This document shows positions 7,274 to 16,926 of a DNA stretch of 35,454 nt, in pieces. The notes below the pieces were generated by a model. It saw only the letters and a list, made by a program, of their open reading frames with translations. It was not told where the DNA came from and did no database searches. The stretch spans positions 1-35,454 of the forward strand of contig NZ_JAELXS010000016.1 in assembly GCF_016427505.1 (NCBI RefSeq), written 5' to 3'. Numbering within the stretch: the first letter of the stretch is position 1; every line of letters starts with the position of its first letter. Source of the DNA: Sphingomonas mollis. Lineage in GTDB: Bacteria; Pseudomonadota; Alphaproteobacteria; Sphingomonadales; Sphingomonadaceae. Position numbers and translations under genes: made by a program.

Positions 7274-10200
7274 GTGACCGGCTTCACCGAACTCGTCGCG
7301 GCCACCGCCTTCTCGTTCCTCGACGGCGCCAGCCAGCCGGACGACATGGTCGGCCGCGCGGTCGAACTTGGCCATGCCGGCATCGGCATCGCCGATCGCA
7401 ACACCGTATCGGGCGTCGTGCGCGCCTATGCCGCCCTGCAACGCGCCAATGTGGGCCTGCTCGGCGCGGGATTGCCGGCGGTCGATTTCAAGCTGGCGGT
7501 CGGTGCGCGGCTGGTGTTCGCGGACGGGACGCCGGACATCGTCGCTTATCCCGCGACCAGAACGGGCTGGGGCCGCCTGACGCGCCTGCTAACCGTCGGC
7601 AACCGCCGTGCGTTGAAGGGCGGCTGTATCCTCGGCCTCGGCGACCTGATCGCGCTCCACCAGGACCTGTTGCTGATCGTACTGCCCGAATCGACCGATC
7701 GTGGCGCCACACCGGTGCCGGATGCCGACCTGCCCCCGCCCCGCGCCGATCCCGGCCTCGCCTCGACGCTCGCCGCCCTGAAGCGGCTCGACCCCACTGC
7801 CGTCTGGCTCGGCGTGACGATGCCGCGCGGCGGTCGCGACCGGCGGCGGCTGGCGCGGCTGGCGCGCGTGGCGGCGGCGGCGGACGTACCGCTGCTCGCC
7901 ACCTGCGACGCGCTCTATGCCTATCCCGACGATCGCGATCTGCACGATATCGTCACGTGCATCCGCGAGGGGCTGACCGTCCAGCGCGCCGGCCGCCGCC
8001 TCGCCGCCAATGGCGAACGCCATCTGAAGGACGAGGCGGAGATGCAGCGCCTGTTCCGCGACCAGCCGGGCGCGGTGGCGGAAAGCACCCGCCTGCTCGC
8101 CCGCATCGGTTTCTCGCTCGACCAGCTGAAATACGAATATCCGCATGAGCCGGTGCCGGCGGGGTGGGCGCCGCAGGACTGGCTGGAACATCTCGTGTGG
8201 CAGGCCGCGCTGGATCGCTACGGCGACCGCGTGCCGGACAAGGTGATGCGTCTCCTCAACGAGGAGTTCTTCCTGATCGATCACCGAAAATACGCCTATT
8301 ATTTCCTGACCGTCCACGACGTGGTCTGCTTCGCCCGTCACTGCGATCCGCCGATCCTGTGTCAGGGGCGCGGCTCGGCGGCCAATTCGGTCGTCTGCTA
8401 CCTGCTCGGCATCACCTCGGTCGATCCGATGAAATACGACCTCCTGTTCTCGCGCTTCGTGTCCAACGAGCGTGACGAGCCACCCGATATCGACGTCGAT
8501 TTCGAACATGAACGGCGTGAGGAGGTGATGCAGTACATCTATCGCCGCTACGGTCGCGACCGCGCCGCGATCGCCGCCACCGTGATCCATTATCGCCCGC
8601 GCAGCACCGTGCGTGAGATCGGCCGCGCCCTGGGCCTCAGCGAGGATGTGACGCAGCGGCTGACCAGCACCGTCTGGGGCAGCTTCTCCGACCGGTTCGG
8701 CGAGGAACGGTTCCACGAAACCGGCTATGCGCTCGCCAATCCGGAGATGGCGCGGCTGCACGGTCTGGTGAACCGGCTGCTGAAATTTCCCCGCCATCTG
8801 TCGCAGCATGTCGGCGGCTTCGTCCTGACCGAGGGGCGGCTGGACGAGATGGTGCCGATCCACAACGGCGCGATGGCCGACCGCACCTTCATCGAATGGG
8901 ACAAGGACGATATCGACGTCCTCGGCCTGATGAAGGTCGATATCCTCGCGCTCGGCATGCTGACCTGCATCCGCAAGGCGTTCGACCTGATGGAGGCGAA
9001 CGGCCTCGGCCGCCCGGCGCTCGACAATGTCGCGGTCGATGAGGACGACCGCGTGTACGACATGCTTTGCAAGGGCGACAGCATCGGCGTGTTCCAGGTC
9101 GAGAGCCGCGCCCAGATCAACATGCTGCCACGCCTGAAACCGCGCAAGCTCTACGACCTCGTCGTACAGGTCGCGATCGTGCGGCCGGGGCCGATCGAGG
9201 GGGACATGGTCCACCCTTATCTGCGCCGCCGGGCCGGCAAGGAAGTCGTCGATTTCCCCGCCCCCGATCCCCGCCACGGCCAGCCGGACGAACTGCAACA
9301 ACTGCTCCGCTTCACCTATGGCGTGCCGCTGTTTCAGGAACAGGCGATGAAGCTGGCGATCGTCGCGGCCGGTTTTTCGCCGGAGGAAGCCAACCAGTTA
9401 CGCCGCGCGATGGCGACGTTCCGCAACGTCGGCGGCATGGAGGATTTTCAGGCGCGGCTGGTCGGCGGCATGGTCCGCCGTGGCTATCCACAGGATTTCG
9501 CCGAACGCTGCTACAAACAGATCGAGGGGTTCGGTTCGTACGGCTTCCCCGAAAGCCACGCACTGTCCTTCGCGCGGCTGGTCTATGTCTCGTCATGGTT
9601 GAAATGCTTCCACCCGGCAGTGTTCGGCTGTGCGATCCTGAACTCGCAACCGATGGGCTTCTACGCGCCGGCCCAATTGGTGCGCGATGCTGAGGAACAC
9701 GGTGTCACGGTGCTGCCCGTCGATGTGAATCATTCGGGGTGGGATAATGCACTAGAAAGCTCCTCCCCGGCACGGGGAGGGGGACCGTGCGAAGCATGGT
9801 GGAGGGGGGGCTCCACAAGCGATACCGTCTGCGGAAGCCCCCCTCCACCGCTTCGCGGTCCCCCTCCCCGTGCCGGGGAGGAACTCGCCCTCCGCCTGGG
9901 CTTCCGACAGGTCGAGGGCTTCCGCGCCGACTGGGCCACCAAGATCGCCGCCAACGCCCCCTACATATCCATCGAAGACCTCGCCCGCCGCGCCACACTC
10001 CCGCCCCGCGCGCTGGCGTTGCTCGCCGATGCCGACGCCTGCCGCTCGCTCGGGCAGGACCGCCGCACTGCCGGCTGGGAAGTCCGCCGCACGCCGCCGG
10101 CGCAGCTCCCGCTGTTCGCCGCCGCCGACGCGCCCGAACTGGGCGTCGAACCCGATGCCGCGCTGCCACCGATGCCGTTGTCGGAACAGGTCGCCGCCGA

Positions 10201-10723
10201 TTACCAGACCACGCGCCTGTCGCTGAAGGATCACCCGATGACGTTCCTGCGCCCGCTGTTCCGGTCCGAAGGCGTGCTGTCCAGCGCCGAGGCCACCGCC
10301 ACGAAGGACGGCCGCCGCGCCAGCGTCGCCGGCGTCGTCCTGGTCCGCCAGCGGCCGGGCAAGGGCAATGCGATCTTCGTGACGATCGAGGATGAAACCG
10401 GGATCACCAACGCACTGATGTGGGCACGCGATTTCGAGGCGAACCGGCGCGCCGTCATGGCATCGCGCCTGATGGTCCTGCACGGCACGATCCAGCGCAG
10501 CGAGGAAGGCGTCACACATCTGATGACCACCCGCGTCGATGACCGCAGCCACGAACTCGCCCGCCTGTCGAGCGATTACGCCACCGATCCGCAGCCGCTG
10601 CCCGTCGATGGCATCCTGAAACCGCATTACAGCCGCAGCCGCGATCCCCGCCATGCCGAGCCGCAACGCCCCGGCCATCCGCGCGATGTCCGCGTCCTGC
10701 CGAAATCGCGGGACTTCCATTAA
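7274..10723 (+). CDS. dnaE2: Error-prone DNA polymerase DnaE2 (ImuC)
   Basis: 1149-residue C-family DNA polymerase from GTG at 7274, one base after the imuB stop. It has an N-terminal PHP-like domain with degenerate histidines (ATAFSFLDGAS), a polymerase palm with the catalytic PDIDVDF (Asp405 and Asp407) and a third aspartate in MKVDILALGM near residue 556, a helix-hairpin-helix region, and an OB-fold near the C-terminus (ASVAGVVLVRQRPGKGNAIFV). It ends in the typical SRDFH. DnaE2 performs mutagenic lesion bypass with ImuA and ImuB under LexA control. Oddity: residues 829-870 are encoded by a GC-rich palindromic repeat inserted in frame between VNHSGWDNALE and LALRLGFRQVEGF. The insert lengthens the protein without breaking it. 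Confidence 0.95.
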   Translation: MTGFTELVAATAFSFLDGASQPDDMVGRAVELGHAGIGIADRNTVSGVVRAYAALQRANVGLLGAGLPAVDFKLAVGARLVFADGTPDIVAYPATRTGWGRLTRLLTVGNRRALKGGCILGLGDLIALHQDLLLIVLPESTDRGATPVPDADLPPPRADPGLASTLAALKRLDPTAVWLGVTMPRGGRDRRRLARLARVAAAADVPLLATCDALYAYPDDRDLHDIVTCIREGLTVQRAGRRLAANGERHLKDEAEMQRLFRDQPGAVAESTRLLARIGFSLDQLKYEYPHEPVPAGWAPQDWLEHLVWQAALDRYGDRVPDKVMRLLNEEFFLIDHRKYAYYFLTVHDVVCFARHCDPPILCQGRGSAANSVVCYLLGITSVDPMKYDLLFSRFVSNERDEPPDIDVDFEHERREEVMQYIYRRYGRDRAAIAATVIHYRPRSTVREIGRALGLSEDVTQRLTSTVWGSFSDRFGEERFHETGYALANPEMARLHGLVNRLLKFPRHLSQHVGGFVLTEGRLDEMVPIHNGAMADRTFIEWDKDDIDVLGLMKVDILALGMLTCIRKAFDLMEANGLGRPALDNVAVDEDDRVYDMLCKGDSIGVFQVESRAQINMLPRLKPRKLYDLVVQVAIVRPGPIEGDMVHPYLRRRAGKEVVDFPAPDPRHGQPDELQQLLRFTYGVPLFQEQAMKLAIVAAGFSPEEANQLRRAMATFRNVGGMEDFQARLVGGMVRRGYPQDFAERCYKQIEGFGSYGFPESHALSFARLVYVSSWLKCFHPAVFGCAILNSQPMGFYAPAQLVRDAEEHGVTVLPVDVNHSGWDNALESSSPARGGGPCEAWWRGGSTSDTVCGSPPPPLRGPPPRAGEELALRLGFRQVEGFRADWATKIAANAPYISIEDLARRATLPPRALALLADADACRSLGQDRRTAGWEVRRTPPAQLPLFAAADAPELGVEPDAALPPMPLSEQVAADYQTTRLSLKDHPMTFLRPLFRSEGVLSSAEATATKDGRRASVAGVVLVRQRPGKGNAIFVTIEDETGITNALMWARDFEANRRAVMASRLMVLHGTIQRSEEGVTHLMTTRVDDRSHELARLSSDYATDPQPLPVDGILKPHYSRSRDPRHAEPQRPGHPRDVRVLPKSRDFH
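9759..9882. repeat. GC-rich palindromic repeat inserted in frame within dnaE2
   Basis: Two inverted copies of a roughly 45-50-base unit flank a 27-base spacer: left half 9759-9810, right half 9838-9882. The right half, reverse complemented, matches the left for CCTCCCCGGCACGGGGAGG, GGGACCG and GGTGGAGGGGGG. Each half carries its own small hairpin (CTCCCCG-GCA-CGGGGAG). The same 29-base head recurs at 21152-21180. The segment out of line with DnaE2 homology is 9758-9883, exactly 126 bases, so the reading frame is kept. The encoded peptide is low-complexity, rich in Pro, Gly and Arg. Confidence 0.85.
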
Positions 10724-10771
10724 GGATACACTGGCCCCACATAGCGCCAGCAAGTATAACGGGAGCATCAC

Positions 10772-11680
10772 TTGGCCACCTTGGGAATGTCGCCTGCCGA
10801 AAAGGAAGCGGTGACCACGTTCCGTCGCGACGTCGTCGAACCGTCGATGACCAGTCTCGTCATCATCGATTTCTGGGCCGAATGGTGCGGGCCGTGCAAG
10901 GCGCTGACGCCGGTGCTGGAAAAGGTCGCCGCCGCCTATGCGGACAAGGGCGTGGTGCTGGCCAAGGTCGATACCGACCAGAACCAGTTCATTGCCAGCC
11001 AATTCCAGATCAAGTCGATCCCGACCGTCTATGCGATGTTCCAGGGCCAACTGGTCGCCGACCTGACGCCGGCGCGTACCGAAAGTGCGCTCCGCACGAT
11101 GCTAGACCAATTGCTGAAGCAATTGCCGATCCAGTCCGCCGCCGCCGATCAGGAAGCCGAACTGGAACCGCTGATCGCGATGGGCGAGGAAATCCTGGCC
11201 GAGGGCGATGCCACCCGTGCGCTGGGGATCTTCGACCAGTTGACCGAAATGGCGCCCGACCATCCCGCCGTGCTGTCGGGCCGCATTCGCGCGCTGGTCG
11301 CCGCGGGCCTGCATGACGAGGCGGACGCCGCGATCGCCGCCCTGCCCGCCGACCTGAAGGATGCCGGCATCGACCGCGCCCGTGCCGCGCTGGAACTGGC
11401 CCGCTCCGCCCCGGCGGTGGACGATTATTCGCAACTGGCCGCCGAAGTCACCGCCCAGCCGTACGATCACGACAAGCGGTTCGAACTCGCCAACGCCCAG
11501 ATGGCGGCCGGCGACCGTGACGCCGCCGCCGACAACCTGCTGCACATCATCGCGCAGGATCGCGGCTGGAACGAGGATGCCGCCCGCACCCAGTTGCTGA
11601 AGCTGTTCGAGGTCGTCGGCCTGATGGACCCATGGGTATCGACGCAGCGGCGGCGATTGTCCGCGATCCTGTTCGGATGA
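10772..11680 (+). CDS. Thioredoxin-TPR chaperedoxin, CnoX/YbbN family
   Basis: 302 residues from TTG at 10772, preceded by GGGAG at 10761-10765. The N-terminal thioredoxin fold has an intact WCGPC (Cys39, Cys42) in VIIDFWAEWCGPCKALTPVLE and the cis-proline region SIPTVYAMFQG. The remaining two thirds is helical, with tetratricopeptide-like repeats (for example ALGIFDQLTEMAPDHPAVLSGRIRAL). This is the CnoX/YbbN layout: a holdase that protects substrates in mixed disulfides and can pass them to GroEL. E. coli CnoX lacks the first active-site cysteine, whereas this protein keeps both, so it may also be redox active. Its stop overlaps the next gene (ATGA). Confidence 0.9.
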   Translation: MATLGMSPAEKEAVTTFRRDVVEPSMTSLVIIDFWAEWCGPCKALTPVLEKVAAAYADKGVVLAKVDTDQNQFIASQFQIKSIPTVYAMFQGQLVADLTPARTESALRTMLDQLLKQLPIQSAAADQEAELEPLIAMGEEILAEGDATRALGIFDQLTEMAPDHPAVLSGRIRALVAAGLHDEADAAIAALPADLKDAGIDRARAALELARSAPAVDDYSQLAAEVTAQPYDHDKRFELANAQMAAGDRDAAADNLLHIIAQDRGWNEDAARTQLLKLFEVVGLMDPWVSTQRRRLSAILFG

Positions 11681-12315
11681 CGACCACCCGCCTCTCGATC
11701 TTCCCGCTGCCCGGCGCGTTGCTGTTCCCCGGCATGCACATGCCGCTGCACATCTTCGAGCCGCGGTATCGGGCGCTGGTCGGCGACGCGATGGCGCGCG
11801 ACCGGCGGATCGGCATGATCCAGCCCCGCATCCAGCCGCATGACAACCCGGAAGCGGGCGATGCCGACCGGCCGGCGCTCTACGACATGGGCTGTGTCGG
11901 CAAGATCGCGGAGGTGGAGGCGCTGGAAGACGGTCGCTACAATCTGATCCTCGAAGGGCTGTCGCTGTTCCGCGTCATCCGTGAACTCGATGTCGCCACG
12001 GCGTTCCGGCAGGTCGAGGCCGAACTGGTCGCTACGTCCGGCAGCGACACGCTGTCGCTCGGCCGGCGCTCGTCGCTGGAAATGGAGTCGCGGCGCTTCG
12101 CCGATATGCACGGCTATGCGGTCGATTGGGATGCGGTCGGCCGCCTCGACGACGAAAGCCTCGTTAACGGCATCGCCCAGATTGCGCCGTTCGACGTTGC
12201 CGCCAAGCAGGCGCTGCTGGAGGCACCCGACATCGAAACCCGCGCCGAACTGACGATCCAGTTGATGCAGTTCTTCGGCCGCCACGATGGTGAAAACCGC
12301 GTGACGTTGCAGTAA
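11677..12315 (+). CDS. LON peptidase substrate-binding domain protein
   Basis: 212 residues from ATG at 11677, coupled to the chaperedoxin gene. The sequence is the stand-alone N-terminal domain of Lon (PF02190): LSIFPLPGALLFPGMHMPLHIFEPRYRAL near the start, then IGMIQPRIQ and a middle strand region CVGKIAEVEALEDGRYNLILEGLSLFRV. No AAA+ or protease part is present. Such proteins are usually annotated as peptidase S16; their role is unclear, though substrate binding is plausible. Pairing with a chaperedoxin suggests a link to protein quality control, which is inference. Confidence 0.88.
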   Translation: MTTTRLSIFPLPGALLFPGMHMPLHIFEPRYRALVGDAMARDRRIGMIQPRIQPHDNPEAGDADRPALYDMGCVGKIAEVEALEDGRYNLILEGLSLFRVIRELDVATAFRQVEAELVATSGSDTLSLGRRSSLEMESRRFADMHGYAVDWDAVGRLDDESLVNGIAQIAPFDVAAKQALLEAPDIETRAELTIQLMQFFGRHDGENRVTLQ

Positions 12316-12326
12316 GTGATGAACCG

Positions 12327-12515
12327 ATGATCGACGCCTGGCTTCTCGAACGACTGGTCTGCCCCGCCACCCGCACACCCCTTCGCCATGACGAAGCCGC
12401 CGGCGAACTGATCTCCGACGCCGCCGGCCTTGCCTATCCCATCCGCGACGGCATCCCCGTGATGCTGATTGAGGAAGCGCGGCGATTGACGCCGGGGCAT
12501 CCAGCTAGAGCCTGA
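12327..12515 (+). CDS. Trm112 family protein
   Basis: 62 residues from ATG at 12327, eleven bases after the preceding gene. It matches the small Trm112/YcaR family: WLLERLVCPATRTPLRHDE, then ELISDAAGLAYPIRDGIPVMLIEEAR. Only one of the zinc-type cysteines is present, which is common in bacterial members. In eukaryotes Trm112 activates methyltransferases; the bacterial role is not settled. It is the last gene of the three-gene unit and is followed by a large inverted repeat. Confidence 0.88.
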   Translation: MIDAWLLERLVCPATRTPLRHDEAAGELISDAAGLAYPIRDGIPVMLIEEARRLTPGHPARA

Positions 12516-12531
12516 CAACTTTGGCTTAACC

Positions 12532-12609
12532 CGTCATTGCGAGCGCAGCGAAGCAACCCAGAGCGTAGTCCGTGATGCTCTGGGTTGCTTCGCTGCGCTC
12601 GCAATGACG
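12532..12609. repeat. Perfect 33-bp inverted repeat
   Basis: The arms 12532-12564 and 12577-12609 are exact reverse complements, starting CGTCATTGCGAGCGCAGCG and ending at GCTCGCAATGACG, around a 12-base loop. As RNA this is a very stable hairpin from either strand. It resembles dispersed palindromic repeats of alphaproteobacterial genomes and lies between the convergent Trm112-like and PilZ genes, where it could act as a bidirectional transcription stop. No T-run follows, so termination is not certain. No other copy occurs in this window. Confidence 0.9.
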
Positions 12610-12700
12610 AATGGGTCTGTGTCATTATCACGTTCCAGACCTGTCGAACGTCTTGCCTGACCCGCTCATCCTGCGACGAACACCCACTCCCCTCCGATCG

Positions 12701-13048
12701 TCAGGTCCGCCCGCGATAGGCGTGATTGACGTCGACCATCCAGCCTGCCTTGACCGTCGTCCCCGAACCACGCGGCTTACGTGCCGCTTCCAGATCGATC
12801 GCCAGATGGAACCGCAGGCCCGCCAGTTGCGGCGTCGTCCACATCACTTCCGCCGCCAGATGATCCAGCGTCCCCATCGACACATAGACCGTCTGCCCTT
12901 TGCGGATATCGTCCTGGTTATCGACGCAGGCGCCGTGCAGCGAAAGGTTGCGTACGCGCCGCTCGACGACGATGCCGTCGAGCACCACCGCCGCGCGGAT
13001 GATGACACTGCTGCGCTTGTCGCGCCCGTGCAGGGGATCGTCGGTCAT
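12701..13048 (-). CDS. PilZ domain protein
   Basis: 115 residues. The single domain shows PilZ features: a basic start (GRDKRSSVIIRAAV), the N-x-S-x-x-G motif in VRNLSLHGACV, the strand GQTVYVSMG and AEVMWTTPQLAGLRF. PilZ proteins commonly bind cyclic di-GMP through the R-x3-R and D/NxSxxG motifs; the second is clear here and the first less so. It may tune motility or surface behaviour, but nothing nearby fixes the target. It lies downstream of the ubiH-like gene on the same strand. Confidence 0.8.
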   Translation of the reverse strand: MTDDPLHGRDKRSSVIIRAAVVLDGIVVERRVRNLSLHGACVDNQDDIRKGQTVYVSMGTLDHLAAEVMWTTPQLAGLRFHLAIDLEAARKPRGSGTTVKAGWMVDVNHAYRGRT

Positions 13049-13115
13049 AAGTCGTCCGTGCCGTAAAAAGCCTAGCGTTCGATTAACCGCCTTATTGCCA
13101 TTGCATTTCCGGCCG

Positions 13116-14330
13116 TCAGACGACCATTCCTTGCAGCAATTTGGGCAGATTGCCGCTTTCGCCGCGCGCCTCGGCCATGAACCGCGCCTTCAGCGGCGGG
13201 ATGGCGTTGACCGCCGAGATACCGGCCCGCCGCACCGCGCTGGCGGTGCGGCCGGGAATGCCGAACAGTCGCGTCAGCGTATCGGTCGCGACCGATACCG
13301 CCAGCGTATCGAGTCCACGCCACCGCTCGTACCGCGACAGCAGTTGCGCATCGCCCATGTCCAGCCCCAGCCGCTTGCCCTCGACCAGCACCTCGGCCAG
13401 CGCCGCGACATCGCGGAACCCCAGGTTCAGCCCCTGCCCCGCGATCGGATGAATACCATGCGCCGCATCGCCGACCAGCACCAGCCGTTCCGCCGTAACC
13501 CGCGCGGCGTGGTGGAAACCAAGCGGATAGCTTGCCCGCGGGCTGGGCGCGGACAGCGGCCCCAGAAAACCACCCATCCGCTTCTCCGCCTCGGCCAGGA
13601 AACCGCGATCGGATAATTTGGCCAGCCCCGGCCCGTGTTCGGCATCGACCGACCAGACGATCGCCGATCGATGCCCGATCTCGTCGTCGATCAGCGGCAA
13701 CAGCGCGAACGGTCCGGCCGGATAGAATATCTCGAACGCCACATTCTCGTGCGGCCGCTCGTGGTGGAACGCGCCGACGATCGCGGCATGATCGTATTTC
13801 CATTGCGCGACATTGATGCCCGCCGCCTTGCGCGTCGGCGAATGACGCCCCTCCGCCACGACCAGCAACCCGGCGCGCACCGTCGATCCGTCATCCAGTG
13901 TCGCGACCACGCCATGCGGCCCGCGCTCGACCGTCGTCGCCCGCGTCTTCATCCGCAGATCGACATGCGCAGCCGCCGTCGCCGCATCGAACAGCGCCCG
14001 CCGGATCAGCTTGTTCTCGTACATCACGCCCAGCGCACCGTCATCGGCATCGGGCACGAAATCGAGCGCCCCCGGCTCCAGCCCGTCACTGACCCGGATC
14101 TGCGCGATCGGGCACCCTTGTCCGGCTATCCGGTCGCTGAGGCCGATCGCCGCCAGCATCCGCCCGCTGGCGCTCGCCACCGCAGAGGCACGGCCATCGA
14201 AGCCTGGCGCCAGCGTCACCGCCGGATCGGCGGGATCGATCACCGTCGAGGAAAGCCCATGCGCGTCCAGCGCCAGGGCCAGCGTGGCCCCGACCAGTCC
14301 GCCGCCGAGGATGATGACGTCAGTATCCAT
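13116..14330 (-). CDS. FAD-dependent UbiH/UbiF/COQ6-type hydroxylase
   Basis: 404 residues from ATG at 14330. The N-terminal dinucleotide fold DVIILGGGLVGATLALAL (residues 4-21) and the late FAD motif LVLVGDAAHGIHPIAGQGLNLGFRD (about 280-305) are diagnostic of flavin aromatic hydroxylases of ubiquinone synthesis. These add hydroxyl groups to the ring of the quinone precursor, using NAD(P)H and O2, at the membrane. Which ring position is modified cannot be told from sequence here, so no symbol is assigned. It is transcribed divergently from ftsK with 156 bases between starts. Confidence 0.87.
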   Translation of the reverse strand: MDTDVIILGGGLVGATLALALDAHGLSSTVIDPADPAVTLAPGFDGRASAVASASGRMLAAIGLSDRIAGQGCPIAQIRVSDGLEPGALDFVPDADDGALGVMYENKLIRRALFDAATAAAHVDLRMKTRATTVERGPHGVVATLDDGSTVRAGLLVVAEGRHSPTRKAAGINVAQWKYDHAAIVGAFHHERPHENVAFEIFYPAGPFALLPLIDDEIGHRSAIVWSVDAEHGPGLAKLSDRGFLAEAEKRMGGFLGPLSAPSPRASYPLGFHHAARVTAERLVLVGDAAHGIHPIAGQGLNLGFRDVAALAEVLVEGKRLGLDMGDAQLLSRYERWRGLDTLAVSVATDTLTRLFGIPGRTASAVRRAGISAVNAIPPLKARFMAEARGESGNLPKLLQGMVV

Positions 14331-14486
14331 GCGAAGCGTCCTACCCCGGCCACACCGCCCTGCCAAATATTCCGGCGGGAATTTCGGACGGCCTGTTCCC
14401 GAATTGTGCCGGCAACTTGACGGGAGTAACGCGAAAGCCGATGATTCCGCTCAACGGATTCAGGACATTTTCGAAGGACGAGGGCG

Positions 14487-16826
<2,340 letters not shown>

Positions 16827-16911
16827 CCCGATCCGTCCTTACCCATAACGGGCCCGAAACAAATTTCGCCTGCCTGCGGAACCCGATCGCCTGTCGGGAT
16901 ATCTATCGCGC

Positions 16912-16920
16912 GGGGAGGGA
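16912..16920 (+). promoter_or_regulatory. Strong ribosome-binding site before the porin
   Basis: GGGGAGGGA contains GGAGG at 16914-16918. It sits eight bases before ATC (16927), the spacing expected for an initiation codon, and right before the signal peptide text. It argues that translation begins at a non-standard codon here. No ATG, GTG or TTG exists in any frame between the ftsK stop and this site. Confidence 0.6.
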
Positions 16921-16926
16921 CTATCT

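Noticed and set aside
5288..7441. Minus-strand frame opposite imuA and imuB
   Set aside because: It spans both mutasome genes and has the Arg/Pro/Ala composition of an antisense shadow.
9759..9882. The repeat as a frameshift or pseudogene signal in dnaE2
   Set aside because: The insert is 126 bases with no stop in frame, and the conserved sequence resumes correctly, so dnaE2 looks intact.
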